This document shows, in pieces, positions 18,294-27,965 of a stretch of DNA of 64,000 bases (position 1 is the stretch's first letter; the number at the start of each line of letters is the position of its first letter). Under the pieces are notes generated by a model, which was not told the origin of the DNA, did not search any database, and worked only from the letters and a program-made list of their open reading frames with translations. A program made the position numbers and the translations under genes. Source of the DNA: Bradyrhizobium quebecense. GTDB taxonomy: Bacteria; Pseudomonadota; Alphaproteobacteria; Rhizobiales; Xanthobacteraceae. The DNA lies in contig NZ_CP088022.1 of the NCBI RefSeq assembly GCF_013373795.3, forward strand, positions 5,332,001 to 5,396,000, given 5' to 3'.

Positions 18294-18704
18294 CTACGGC
18301 GTTTGGCCCGACGTCCCGGCGAGCCGCTTGTTGAAACTCTCGACATTGATCAGGCCGCGGGCGTGACGGCCTTCGCCGAGCTTGCGCGCGCCCTCAAAGG
18401 CCTCGACCGCGAAGCGGATCACGCGGCGCTCGACCGCGATCACTTTTGCGGTGGTCCGTACGGTAGCGCCGACAAGCGCGGCGGCGAGATGGCGGATATC
18501 GACCTCGGTACCGACCGTGACCCAGCCGGGCTGCAGCGCATCGCGGATGGCATCACCCGACGCCATCTCCATTTCGAGGATCATCATCGGCGTCGCGTAG
18601 ACCATCGGCATGCCGGGCACGAAATGCCCGACCGTACGCTCCGGCGGCACCACGAGCATGCGTTCAGCGCTCATGCCGATCTTGATGAAGTCGCGTGCGT
18701 CCAT
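18294..18704 (-). CDS. FlK-like hotdog thioesterase
   Basis: 136 residues. It belongs to the thioesterase family named after fluoroacetyl-CoA thioesterase FlK. The catalytic Thr-Glu-His set appears to be conserved: Thr38 in VYATP, Glu44 or Glu46 in MILEMEMA, and His72 in VDIRHLAA. The start MDARDFIKIG at 18704 fits the family; an 18-codon extension upstream lies in a palindromic repeat. No pathway neighbours. The natural substrate is unknown; most members outside fluoroacetate producers probably act on other short acyl-CoAs. Confidence 0.8.
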   Translation of the reverse strand: MDARDFIKIGMSAERMLVVPPERTVGHFVPGMPMVYATPMMILEMEMASGDAIRDALQPGWVTVGTEVDIRHLAAALVGATVRTTAKVIAVERRVIRFAVEAFEGARKLGEGRHARGLINVESFNKRLAGTSGQTP

Positions 18705-18720
18705 TAGCGCCTCAAAAGAC

Positions 18721-18863
18721 CGTCGTCCCGGCCTTGAGCCGGGACCCATAACCACCAAAGCTGGTTATTGCGAAAGCTGGAGCCCCAGCGACCACAACAA
18801 CAAGCATTGGTGGTTATGGGTCACTGCTCCAGTGCGCAATTGCGCACAAGGCAGGGACACAAC
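18721..18863. repeat. two GGGACCCATA-family palindromes
   Basis: CGTCGTCCCGGC-CTTGA-GCCGGGACCCATAACCACC (18721-18757) is followed by an oppositely oriented copy with GGTGGTTATGGGTCACTGC and GTGCGCAATTGCGCAC (18810-18863). The second copy is a close relative of the empty form of the insertion site at 57.2-58.6 kb. Confidence 0.75.
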
Positions 18864-18876
18864 GAAGTGAATGTAG

Positions 18877-19080
18877 TTATTTCTTCGCGGCGGCGGCGCG
18901 CTCGACGAAGGTCTTGCCACCCTTCATCTTGTGATGCAGCGGCGCTTCGTTGATCTGGATCACGACGGCATCGGCATCGACGCCAAGGTTCTTCACCAGC
19001 GCCTGGGTGATGTCGCGCATCATGCCGGCCTTCTGCTCGTCGGTGCGGCCGGCGGCCATGCTGACAGTGATCTCGGGCAT
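18877..19080 (-). CDS. 4-oxalocrotonate tautomerase family protein
   Basis: 67 residues, the typical size of small tautomerases. After removal of the initiator Met the catalytic N-terminal proline is exposed (MPEITVSMAAGRTDEQKAG). The beta-alpha-beta fold with DADAVVIQINEAPLHHK is visible. Such enzymes move double bonds in keto-enol substrates, but this copy has no catabolic neighbours and its substrate is unknown. The start at 19080 is fixed by the need for Pro2. Confidence 0.85.
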   Translation of the reverse strand: MPEITVSMAAGRTDEQKAGMMRDITQALVKNLGVDADAVVIQINEAPLHHKMKGGKTFVERAAAAKK

Positions 19081-19193
19081 CTGAATAACTCCCTGGTTGT
19101 TGTTGACGCGCAAACCGGTCGTTTGCCGGTCTGGCTGGCGCGCCATCTTTTTGAAGATGGATGCGCGGGTCAAGCCTGCACAGGACAAACCAG

Positions 19194-20708
19194 CTATCCC
19201 CAGTTCACGTCGTGCCGCGCGAGCACCTCGCGGACCTTGGCGACCAGATCGGCCTCGGAGCAAGAGAACTGCGCCGGACGTGTTTCGCGCCATTCCTGAT
19301 TGGACGCGATCGCGGCCGCCGCCTTGGCGCCTTCGATCAAATCCTTGATCTGCACCTCGCCGCGCGCCTTCTCATCCGAGCCCTGGATGATCACGCAGGG
19401 CGAGTTGCGGCGGTCGGCATATTTGAGCTGGTTGCCCATGTTCTTCGGGTTGCCGAGATAGAGCTCGGCACGGATGCCGGCCTGGCGCAGCTGCGAAACC
19501 ATCTTCTGGTAGTCGGCAACGCGGTCGCGATCGAACACGGTGACGACGACGGGCCCGAATTCGGCCTGCTTGTCGAGCTGGCCGAGCATCGTCAGCGCGG
19601 CCTGCAGCCGCGAGACGCCGATCGAGAACCCGGTGGCCGGCACCGGCTCGCCGCGGAAGCGCGACACGAGCCCGTCATAGCGGCCGCCGCCACCGACCGA
19701 GCCGAACCGCACCGGGCGGCCTTTCTCGTCCTTGGTGTCGAGCAGCAGCTCAACCTCGTAGACCGGGCCGGTATAGTATTCGAGGCCGCGGACGACGGTG
19801 GGATCGATGCGGATGCGATCCGCGCCATAGCCGGAGGCCGCGACCAGTTTCGCGATCTCTTCGAGCTCGCTCACACCGGCTTGACCGACTTCACTCTTGG
19901 CGAGGTAGGTCTCGGCTGCAGCGATGGCGTCCTTCCAATCGTCGCGCTTCTGCGTGACGGCCAGCACGATATCGGCATCCGCCGGACTCAGCTCGGCGCC
20001 CTTGGTAAAGTCGCCCTTGCCCTCTTCGCCGCCATCCCATCGCCCGGGACCGAGGAGCTTGCGAACCTCGTCGGCGGGAAACTTGTCGAGCTTGTCGATC
20101 GCGCGCAGCACCGTGAGCCTGCGCCCAGCATTCTCGTCGCCGCCGAGACCGATCGCCTCGAGCACGCCGTCGAGCACCTTGCGGTTGTTCACCTTCACGA
20201 CATAGGAGCCGCGCGGAACGCCGAGCGCTTCCATCGTGTCGGCCGCCATCATGCAAATCTCGGCGTCGGCCGCCGGCGTCGCCGAGCCGACCGTATCGGC
20301 ATCGAACTGCATGAACTGACGGAAGCGGCCGGGACCGGGCTTCTCGTTGCGGAAGACATAGCCGAACCGATACGACCGATAAGGCTTCGGCAGCGCGTCG
20401 AAGTTCTCCGCGACATAGCGCGCCAGCGGCGCGGTCAGGTCGTAGCGCAGCGAGATCCACTGCTCGTCATCGTCCTGGAACGAGAACACGCCCTCGTTGG
20501 GCCGGTCCTGGTCGGGCAGGAATTTGCCGAGCGCGTCGGTATATTCCATCGCCGGCGTCTCCACCGGCTCGAAGCCGTAGAGCTCGTACACGGCGCGGAT
20601 CTTCTCGACCATCGCCCGCGTGGCATTGATCGCGGCCGGGCCGCGATCTTCCAGCCCGCGCGGCAGGCGCGCCTTCAGTTTCTGGGGTTTTTTGGGTTTC
20701 TCGGCCAT
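19194..20708 (-). CDS. hisS: histidyl-tRNA synthetase
   Basis: 504 residues, a class II synthetase charging tRNA-His. Visible: motif 2 with [20 protein letters not shown], the histidine-binding region [13 protein letters not shown] and motif 3 (GVSRLQAAL), then the C-terminal anticodon-binding domain. This is the alphaproteobacterial type with insertions that make it longer than the E. coli enzyme (424 residues). The N terminus is Lys/Pro-rich ([18 protein letters not shown]). It is followed by the tautomerase gene on the same strand and preceded by a CTCTCCCCGC repeat. Confidence 0.95.
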   Translation of the reverse strand: MAEKPKKPQKLKARLPRGLEDRGPAAINATRAMVEKIRAVYELYGFEPVETPAMEYTDALGKFLPDQDRPNEGVFSFQDDDEQWISLRYDLTAPLARYVAENFDALPKPYRSYRFGYVFRNEKPGPGRFRQFMQFDADTVGSATPAADAEICMMAADTMEALGVPRGSYVVKVNNRKVLDGVLEAIGLGGDENAGRRLTVLRAIDKLDKFPADEVRKLLGPGRWDGGEEGKGDFTKGAELSPADADIVLAVTQKRDDWKDAIAAAETYLAKSEVGQAGVSELEEIAKLVAASGYGADRIRIDPTVVRGLEYYTGPVYEVELLLDTKDEKGRPVRFGSVGGGGRYDGLVSRFRGEPVPATGFSIGVSRLQAALTMLGQLDKQAEFGPVVVTVFDRDRVADYQKMVSQLRQAGIRAELYLGNPKNMGNQLKYADRRNSPCVIIQGSDEKARGEVQIKDLIEGAKAAAAIASNQEWRETRPAQFSCSEADLVAKVREVLARHDVNWG

Positions 20709-20783
20709 GTCATACGTCGGCTGTAAGTCAGTATTGACTTTAAGGCCGGGTTATCAGGCAGGGCTCTGTGCCGCAAGCGCCTG

Positions 20784-20910
20784 GCGCCTTCTTACCTCGC
20801 CCCGCTTGCGGGGAGAGGTCGGAATTCAAGCAAAGCTTGAATTCCGGGTGAGGGGGACTCTCCAAACATCCCGGTGCGGATAAGGCCCTCACCCCACCCT
20901 CCAAGAGCGA
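20784..20910. repeat. CTCTCCCCGC-type palindromic repeat
   Basis: Contains CCTCGCCCCGCTTGCGGGG then AGAGG, the hairpin GAATTCAAGC-AAA-GCTTGAATTC (20822-20844) and GGGTGAGGGGGACTC. It is closely similar in design to the repeat at 1521-1671, read in the opposite direction. Confidence 0.75.
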
Positions 20911-20929
20911 GCGATGGAGCGTACCTGAC

Positions 20930-22009
20930 TTACGCGACGTTCCTGATCCAGTTATGCGGGTCGTTGGTGCGACCGTACTGGATGTCGACCAGCTTCTTGC
21001 GCAGGCCCATCGCGACCGGGCCGGCGACGCCGCCGCTGATCTGGAAGTCGCCGCTCGCCGAGCACACCTTGCCGATCGGCGAAATGACGGCCGCGGTGCC
21101 GCAGGCGAAGGCTTCCTTCAGCTTGCCGCTGGCGGCGTCGGCACGCCACTGCTGGATCGTGTAGGGCTCCTCGCGCACGCGCGTGCCGGTATCCTTGGCA
21201 AGCGCGATGATCGAGTCGCGGGTGATGCCGGGCAGGATGGTGCCGAGCGGCGGCGTCAGCAGCGAGCCGTCGTCGAACGCGAAGAAGATGTTCATGCCAC
21301 CGAGTTCCTCGATGTAGCGGCGCTCGACAGCGTCGAGGAACACGACCTGGTCGCAGCCGCGCTCGATCGCTTCCGCTTGCGCGCGCAGGCTTGCGGCATA
21401 GTTGCCGCCGCACTTGACGGCGCCGGTGCCGCCGATTGCGGCACGCGTGTAATTCTCAGACACCCAGATCGACACCGGCGCGGGACCGCCCTTGAAATAG
21501 GAGCCGACCGGCGATGCGATGACGGAGAAGATGTATTCCGCCGATGGCTTCACGCCGAGGAAGACCTCGCTCGCGATCATGAAGGGTCGCAGATAGAGGC
21601 TGCCCTCGCCGCCCGGGATCCAGGCGCGATCGATCCGCACCAACTGCTCGACCGCCTCGATGAACACCTCTTCGGGCAGCGGCGCCATCGCCATGCGCTC
21701 GGCCGAATCGTGGAAGCGCCGGGCATTGGCGTCGGGACGGAACAGGTTCACACCGCCATCGTCGCGCCTGTAGGCCTTGAGACCTTCGAAAATCTCCTGG
21801 GCGTAGTGCAGCACCGCGCCGGCCGGATCGAGCGGAAAATTCGCGCGTGCCTCGACGCGGGCGCTGTGCCACCCCTTGCCCTGGCTGTAGCGGACGATCG
21901 CCATGTGGTCGGTAAAGACGCGGCCGAAGCCCGGGTCCACGAGCTTCGCCGCGCGATCCTTGTCGGACGTGGGATTCGGCGAAGGCTGGATGTCGAATTT
22001 CAAAGTCAT
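20930..22009 (-). CDS. ilvE: branched-chain amino acid aminotransferase
   Basis: 359 residues, a fold-type IV PLP enzyme transferring amino groups between branched-chain amino acids and 2-oxoglutarate. Visible: the N-terminal DHMAIVRYSQGKGWHSARVEAR, RPFMIASEVFLGV, the CGGNYAASLRAQ segment with the Tyr/Lys region, and the ELGGMNIFF signature (family EAGTMNIF). The length fits the type II (ilvE2/BCAT) form. I chose MTLKFDIQPSPNP at 22009; 34 codons upstream in frame are Arg-rich and not conserved. It diverges from the petP-like gene. Confidence 0.93.
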   Translation of the reverse strand: MTLKFDIQPSPNPTSDKDRAAKLVDPGFGRVFTDHMAIVRYSQGKGWHSARVEARANFPLDPAGAVLHYAQEIFEGLKAYRRDDGGVNLFRPDANARRFHDSAERMAMAPLPEEVFIEAVEQLVRIDRAWIPGGEGSLYLRPFMIASEVFLGVKPSAEYIFSVIASPVGSYFKGGPAPVSIWVSENYTRAAIGGTGAVKCGGNYAASLRAQAEAIERGCDQVVFLDAVERRYIEELGGMNIFFAFDDGSLLTPPLGTILPGITRDSIIALAKDTGTRVREEPYTIQQWRADAASGKLKEAFACGTAAVISPIGKVCSASGDFQISGGVAGPVAMGLRKKLVDIQYGRTNDPHNWIRNVA

Positions 22010-22338
22010 TTTTCTTGCTTTCCGCTGTCGGAACCGGCGCCATACCGGGCGTCGGCCTGTTTCCCCGGAGCCTCCCGGCTCGGCTGGTGCGAACTTCACC
22101 ACCGTCGGCAACCCGGCCGGCTTCCATCGCCAACATGCCGTTCAGACATGCTTTTGCGGAGTGCTGAAGTCCAGTATGTTTGCCGAAATGCCGCTCGACA
22201 ATCGCACGGTAGTCCAATTTGCGGCCCAAACCGCCTCACAGGCTTTTTCAGGCCGCCTCAAACGCTGTCGGGGACGAAACGACCTAATGTTTCGTCGTGA
22301 CAGGCAGTTTTGTAACATTGAACCCAAGATACGTCAAT
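22010..22338. other. divergent intergenic region with a palindromic operator candidate
   Basis: This 329-base stretch separates divergent ilvE and petP. It contains the inverted repeat GACGAAAC (22273-22280) / GTTTCGTC (22289-22296), about 42 bases before the petP start. No protein or RNA gene is evident in the rest. Confidence 0.6.
22273..22296. promoter_or_regulatory. candidate MarR-type operator upstream of petP
   Basis: A perfect 8-bp inverted repeat, GACGAAAC-N8-GTTTCGTC. MarR proteins bind dyads of this size near their own promoters, so autoregulation by the downstream MarR-like protein is plausible. Inferred from position only. Confidence 0.45.
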
Positions 22339-22887
22339 ATGACTGACATAAATTTCTCAGGCATGGCTGCCAAGCCCGATTCGCAGGGAGATGATCACGC
22401 TCCTGCGGCGGGCGGCCGCGACCTCCGCTGGGACATCATCGAGCTCTTGTTCTTCGCCTACCGCGACTTTGTCGGCGACGCCGACCAGGAACTGGAGGCG
22501 TTCGGCTTCGGCCGCGCCCACCACCGCGTCATCCACTTTGTCACCCGCTATCCCGGCCTGAAGGTGGCCGACCTGCTCGACGTCCTGCGCATCACCAAGC
22601 AGTCGCTCGGACGCGTGCTCAAGCAGCTGCTGGACGAAGGCTACATCGTGCAGAAGACCGGCAACAACGACCGCCGGCAGCGCCTGCTCTACGCAACGCC
22701 GAAGGGCGAGGCGCTGGTCGCCAAGCTCGCAGGGCTGCAGACCGACCGCATCAACCGCGCGATCGCCGGCATCGATCCGGCCGGCGTCGAGACGGTTCGG
22801 CAATTCCTCCGCGCGATGATCGACCGCGACGATCCCGACAAGGTGCTCGAAGCGATCTTCGGCGGCGGCAGAAAAACAAGGGAGTGA
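22339..22887 (+). CDS. petP: MarR family regulator, PetP-like
   Basis: 182 residues. The winged helix has the pattern HHRVIHFVTRYPGLKVADLLDVLRITKQSLGRVLKQLLDEGYI then the wing NNDRRQRLLYATPKGEAL, typical of MarR. The gene overlaps the following response regulator by four bases and a histidine kinase comes next; MarR-plus-OmpR-type-regulator pairs of this kind correspond to PetP-PetR of Rhodobacter, needed there for cytochrome bc1 expression. The start could be ATG 22339 or 22363. The name rests on gene order and family, so moderate certainty. Confidence 0.75.
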   Translation: MTDINFSGMAAKPDSQGDDHAPAAGGRDLRWDIIELLFFAYRDFVGDADQELEAFGFGRAHHRVIHFVTRYPGLKVADLLDVLRITKQSLGRVLKQLLDEGYIVQKTGNNDRRQRLLYATPKGEALVAKLAGLQTDRINRAIAGIDPAGVETVRQFLRAMIDRDDPDKVLEAIFGGGRKTRE

Positions 22888-23612
22888 ACCTGGTGCAGGC
22901 TGCAACCCTGGTGCGCACGCCGGTCGAGCCGGCCGACGATGCGCCGCATCTCCTGCTGGTCGACGACGACCGGCGCATTCGTGACCTGTTGTCGCGCTTT
23001 CTCTCCGGCGAAGGCTATCGCGTCACGACGGCCATGAGCGCCACCGACGCGCGCGCCAAGCTGCTCGGGCTGCATTTCGACCTGCTCATCCTCGACGTGA
23101 TGATGCCCGGCGAGAACGGCTTCGACCTCGCTCGCTTCATCCGCACCTCCTCGACGGTGCCGATCATCATGCTGACCGCCCGCCATGAGGCGGAAGCCCG
23201 CATCGAGGGCCTGCAGATCGGCGCCGACGACTATGTCGCCAAGCCGTTCGAGCCGCGCGAGCTGGTGCTGCGCATCGGCAATATCCTCAAGCGCACCGCG
23301 CCGCCGCAAGTCACGGTGGTCGAGCAGATCGCGTTCGGCCCCTACATCTTCCACATCGAACGCAGCGAGCTGCGCCAGGGTGAGGAGATCATCCATCTCA
23401 CCGACCGCGAGCGGGAGATGCTGCGTATCCTCGCAAGCGCACCCGGCGAGACCGTGCCGCGCGGCGAACTGACCAGCGGCGGCACCGTCAACGAGCGCGC
23501 GGTCGACGTCCAGATCAACCGCCTGCGCCGCAAGATCGAGCACGATCCCGCCAATCCGCTGTTCCTGCAGGCGGTACGCGGCATCGGCTATCGCCTGGTC
23601 GCCTCGCCGTAA
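22884..23612 (+). CDS. petR: OmpR-family response regulator, PetR-like
   Basis: 242 residues. The receiver domain has the acidic pocket Asp27-Asp29 and the phosphorylated Asp71 in LLILDVMMPGENG, with conserved Thr (MLTARHE) and Lys (VAKPFEP). The C-terminal winged helix ends GTVNERAVDVQINRLRRKIE and RGIGYRL. The start is GTG 22884, overlapping the stop of petP (GTGA). The cognate kinase follows nine bases downstream. The regulon is not visible here; cytochrome bc1 genes are not in the window. Confidence 0.85.
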   Translation: MNLVQAATLVRTPVEPADDAPHLLLVDDDRRIRDLLSRFLSGEGYRVTTAMSATDARAKLLGLHFDLLILDVMMPGENGFDLARFIRTSSTVPIIMLTARHEAEARIEGLQIGADDYVAKPFEPRELVLRIGNILKRTAPPQVTVVEQIAFGPYIFHIERSELRQGEEIIHLTDREREMLRILASAPGETVPRGELTSGGTVNERAVDVQINRLRRKIEHDPANPLFLQAVRGIGYRLVASP

Positions 23613-23621
23613 GATGCAGCC

Positions 23622-25007
23622 ATGAGCACGCTCGACACCGGCCTGACCCTGATCAAGAACGCCTCGCAGCGCGTCTCGAAGGCGAACGGCTGGATGGGCA
23701 ATGCGTTCAAGAGCTGGATGCCGACCGGCCTCTATGCGCGCGCGCTGCTAATCATGATCGTGCCGATGGTGATCCTGCAGACCGTGGTCGCGTTCGTGTT
23801 CATGGAGCGGCACTGGAACACGGTGACGCGGCGCCTGTCGGCCGCGGTGGTCTCCGACATCGCGGCGCTGATCGACGTCTACAAGAGCTATCCGCAGGAC
23901 AAGGACCGCGCGCAGCTGCGCCGCATCGCCCAGAAGCTGCAGCTCGTGGTCGACTTCCTGCCCGCCGGCGACATGCCGCCGCCGGGGCCGAAGCCGTTCT
24001 TCTCGCTGCTCGACCAGACCCTGTCGGTGCAGCTCGGCCGCCAGATCAGCCGCCCGTTCTGGATCGACACCGTCGGCAAGTCCAACCTGGTCGAGATCCG
24101 CGTCCAGCTCGACGATTCCGTGATGCGCATCTTCGCCCAGCGCAGCGCGGCCTACGCCTCCAACTCGGAGATCTTCATCTTCTGGATGGTCGGCACCTCG
24201 TCGATCCTGCTGATCGTCGCCGTGCTGTTCCTGCGCAACCAGATCAAGCCGATCCTCAGACTGGCCGATGCCGCCGAAAGCTTCGGCAAGGGCCGCGAGG
24301 CACCGAACTTCCGGCCGCGCGGCGCGCGCGAGGTGCGGCGCGCGGCACAGGCCTTCATCGAGATGAAGGCGCGCGTCGAGCGTTCGATCGAGCAGCGCAC
24401 CGCGATGCTCGCCGGTGTGTCGCATGATTTGCGTACCATCCTGACCCGCTTCAAGCTCGAACTCGCCTTGATCGGCGAAGGCCCCGAGATCGACGCGATG
24501 CGCAAGGACGTCGACGAGATGTCGATGATGCTGGAGGATTACCTTGCCTTCGCGCGCGGCGATTCCGGCGAGGTCGCGCAGCCGACCGACATGGCTATGG
24601 CGCTGGAGGAATTGCGCAGCGACGCCGAACGCCACGGCCACACCGCGACCGTCGCGTTCCACGGCCTGCCCGTCGTCACGGTGAAACCGGCCTCATTCAA
24701 GCGCTGCCTCGCCAACCTCGTCTCCAACGCGGCGCGCCACGCCAACACGATCTCGATCACCGGCCAGCGCGACCACCGCTATCTCAACATCACGGTCGAC
24801 GACGACGGGCCCGGCATCCCCGCCGCCATGCGCGAGGAAGTGTTCAAGCCCTTCCTGCGGCTCGACGACGCCCGCAACCAGGACGAAGGCGGCAGCGGCC
24901 TCGGACTTGCGATCGCCCGCGACATCGCCCGCTCGCATGGCGGCGACATCATGCTCGGCGAAAGCCCGATGGGCGGCCTGCGCGCGGCGGTGCGGGTGCC
25001 GGTGTAG
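23622..25007 (+). CDS. EnvZ-like sensor histidine kinase
   Basis: 461 residues, inner membrane. Transmembrane helices at about 38-62 and 184-204 bracket a periplasmic sensor of about 120 residues; HAMP follows (205-258), then the H-box with His268 (SHDLRTILTRF), the N-box NLVSNAARH, DDDGPGIP and GGSGLGLAIA. In most kinases the H-box reads HDLRTPL; here the proline is Ile273. The gene follows the PetR-like regulator by nine bases, so it is the probable partner. The long cytoplasmic lead before the first helix (about 37 residues) is unusual but in frame. Confidence 0.88.
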   Translation: MSTLDTGLTLIKNASQRVSKANGWMGNAFKSWMPTGLYARALLIMIVPMVILQTVVAFVFMERHWNTVTRRLSAAVVSDIAALIDVYKSYPQDKDRAQLRRIAQKLQLVVDFLPAGDMPPPGPKPFFSLLDQTLSVQLGRQISRPFWIDTVGKSNLVEIRVQLDDSVMRIFAQRSAAYASNSEIFIFWMVGTSSILLIVAVLFLRNQIKPILRLADAAESFGKGREAPNFRPRGAREVRRAAQAFIEMKARVERSIEQRTAMLAGVSHDLRTILTRFKLELALIGEGPEIDAMRKDVDEMSMMLEDYLAFARGDSGEVAQPTDMAMALEELRSDAERHGHTATVAFHGLPVVTVKPASFKRCLANLVSNAARHANTISITGQRDHRYLNITVDDDGPGIPAAMREEVFKPFLRLDDARNQDEGGSGLGLAIARDIARSHGGDIMLGESPMGGLRAAVRVPV

Positions 25008-27300
25008 CTACCAGCGGTAAGACAAGGTGCCGATCACCTGACGCCGCTCGCCGGCATAGCAGTAGCCGGACTGGCAGGTCTGGTAATGCGTGTCGAACAG
25101 ATTGGTCGCGTTCAAGCGCATGGTGGCTCCGAGCAATCGCCGATCCAGCTTGCCGAGATCGTAGTCGATCACGGCATCGAACAACGTTCTCGCCGCATTC
25201 TGGAACGTATTCTGGTCGTTGCCAAAGTTGGTCCCGATATAACGGACACCGAGACCGAGCCCGAGCCCTTCGACGGGGACGCCGGACTGGAACGTGTATT
25301 TGCCGAAGGCGGCGAAGGAGTTCCTCGGAATGCCGGAGAGCTCATTGCCGGTCGTATCGGGATTGCCCTGCGTGATCACGACGTTGAGATGGGTGTAGGC
25401 GGCGGTGAGATCAAATCCCTGCTTGAGCGCCAGCTTCGCCTCGAGCTCCACGCCCTTCGATTCGACCTGCCCGGTTGCCGCCTGGAACGCCATGTTGCTC
25501 GGATCGGTGCGCAGCACATTGTCCTGCGAGATGTCGAACACCGCGGCGGTCAACAGCACCGGCAGCTGCGGCATCTGGTACTTGATACCGATCTCCTTCT
25601 GCTCGCCGGTGGTCGGCTTGAACGGCGAACCCGATGCGTCGACGCCGACCTGCGGGGCGAATGCCGTCGCGTAGCTGACATAAGGCGCAACGCCATTGTC
25701 GAAGACGTAAGCGAGGCCCGCGCGGCCCGTGAAGGCGGCCGCCTTCTGCGTTGACGGCACGCCGTCCAGGCCTGCGGTCGTCGTCTGCGAGACCCAGCTC
25801 TGGCGCCCATTGAGCGTCAGAATGACGCCGCCGAGCCTGGCCTGCTCCTGCGCATAGACCCCGACCTCGTCGGTCGACTGCTTGTTAAAAATCGAGAATG
25901 CCGGCGACGCGATCGCCTGGGCACCGTAATTCATCGTCAGCAGATTGAGATCGGGAGCCGGCCCGTAGCCGATCTTGTCGTTGTAGTAGGAGTGGCCGTA
26001 GTCGACGCCGAACAGCGCCGTGTTCTTGATCGCGCCGAGCATGAACTTGGCTTCGGCCTGGTTGTCGAGCGTCACGGTATTGAAGCTATCCAGGATCCGC
26101 CAGGCGGACCGCGACGCGAGATTGGTGCTGCTGTCGATGGAATCGATCTGGGTGTATTTGGCGTCGGTGTCGACCTGATAGAAGCGGAAGTTCTGCCGCA
26201 CCGTCCAGACGTCGTCGACATTGTGCTCGAACGCGTAGCCGATACGATATTGTTTCTGATCCATGGCACTGAAGGCCGGATCATTCGAGTAGATGTTGGT
26301 CAATTGTCCGTCGGGCGTGCGGAAGTTGCCGATGCTCGCGGCGGTTCGGCTGCTTTGATATTCGCTGAGGATCGTGAAGGACGTATCGACGTCCGGCCGC
26401 CAGGTCAGCGCAGGCGCGATATAGGTCCGATCGTCGTCGTTGCCGGGATACCAGGTCTTCGCGTCACGGAGCAAACCCGTCAGCCGGTAGTACAGCTGAT
26501 CGCTGCCGGGCACCGGACCACCAATGTCAAAGCTGCCCTGGTAACGGTCGTAGGTGCCACCCTGCAGCTGTACCTCACCGAACGATGTCAGCGGCGGCCG
26601 CTTGGTGGTGACGTCCACGATGCCGCCCGGCGAGCCGAGGCCATAGAGGCCCGAGGCCGGGCCGCGCAGGAGCGACACGCTGTCGAGACCGTAAGGCTCA
26701 ATCTTGGGAATGGCGAAGTTGCCGCCGCCCTGGCGCAGGCCGTCGCGATAGATCCCCGTATAGGTCGCATCGAAGCCGCGGATATAGAAACTATCGAACC
26801 GGGGATCATAGCCGAACGCCGTGGTCGTGACGCCGGGCGTGTAATTGACGGCGTCCTTGAGCGTCTGAACGTTACGATCCCTGAGCTCCTTTTGCGTGAC
26901 GACCGAAAGCGACTGCGGCGTCTCGATCAGCGCGCTTGGTGCCGACCGTGCTGCCGGTCGCAACGTAGCCGGTCGTCGTACCGATCGTGCCGGCAGCGCC
27001 TTGCGACCGCGGAGCCTGGGTCTGAGCGGGCGCCGCAGCAGCACGGCGTCGGCTCACCACGGTGGTGCGCGAAGATCTGGTGTTCCGACTTGAAGCGACG
27101 GCGCTACGTTTCCTTGCAGCGCCAGGTTCATCCACGGTTACGGCTGGAAGCACGCTGACATTGTTCTGCGGAGCGCTGGTTTGTGCCTGAGCGCTGGCGA
27201 CGTTTGCATCCATCGACACAAGCATGACCGAACCGAGAAACACTGCGTTGATCGCAGCCGTTGATGCAAGCAAGCTGCGCTTGCTCTGCGACGAAGCCAT
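25008..27300 (-). pseudogene. TonB-dependent siderophore receptor, frameshifted
   Basis: Two minus-strand frames join into one receptor of about 764 residues. The first frame starts at ATG 27300 with a signal peptide (MASSQSKRSLLASTAAIN) and reads to GYVATGSTVGTK. The second carries the plug (IETPQSLSVVTQKELRDRN, YIRGFD) and the 22-stranded barrel, ending in the aromatic residues of a beta-signal (LSYRW). The shift is at about 26931-26935; the total length is one base over a multiple of three. The protein would import a ferric siderophore with TonB energy. Either a real inactivation or a single sequencing error. Iron-control-like boxes lie upstream. Confidence 0.82.
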
Positions 27301-27454
27301 TCCCACCAAGCAATCCCCACACTTCCCCAGGCTGATCTTGATCGAGCCGCGCGCTCGTCATTGAGTGGGCTCGATTGGGGCGGACTTCTATCGGCGGGAT
27401 GAGCGAGACTCCACACACGCAAAATAGAATCCATTGAAGCGCGCGATGCACGAC

Positions 27455-27496
27455 ACTGGAACGATTCAAGATGCGCAACACTGGAGCGATTCAAAA
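27455..27496 (-). promoter_or_regulatory. two tandem iron-control-element-like boxes
   Basis: On the minus strand, toward the receptor gene, TTTTGAATCGCTCCAGT (27480-27496) and TCTTGAATCGTTCCAGT (27455-27471) lie 25 bases apart. Each matches about 13 of 17 positions of the rhizobial iron-control element (TTTRGAAYNRTTCYAAA, as I recall it) bound by Irr. The spacing of two and a half helical turns suggests a duplicated regulator site about 155-195 bases before the start codon. Confidence 0.45.
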
Positions 27497-27519
27497 AGAC
27501 ATGTTGTCGCAGCAAATTT

Positions 27520-27965
27520 TTCAGCGCGAGGAATTCGCTGCACGTCCTCGCTCTCTCAGCGAGTCTCGCGTGCGAGGCACGCAGCGATCATTCAATGATG
27601 TTGATGTCGCCCTGCAATGCCGTCGTGTATTGCGCGTGGCCGCGACCAACACCGGACATCATGTTCGACATCCAATCTATTGAAGGTGAGAGGCCGGCGA
27701 CCGCCGTGCGCCGAGACGGCGCCTGGCGTCAACCGTCGGCGACAGTGGTAAAGCGAATACGCTGGCGTGACGGAGTTGGCGCACGCGGCCCAACGACATC
27801 ATTGCAAGACAGGTCGCACGAACGCACGCGCAATGACAGGCAGCGCAAAGCCGCTTGGCAATCTTGGCGCGGGCTGGCTGCAATGATGGTGGTGCAAAAC
27901 GTCACGCCCTTTCAAACATGAGTGGGCGTGCTCTGGGCGCGCGGCGGCAAGCGAAGGCGCTGCGC
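27520..27965. other. intergenic region without recognisable gene
   Basis: About 445 bases between the receptor promoter region and the DUF3617 gene. Short open frames exist (for example 27595-27921 on plus) but their translations are Arg-rich with no protein-like pattern or ribosome-binding site. Base composition is less GC-rich than the neighbours. No tRNA, terminator or repeat recognised. Confidence 0.5.
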
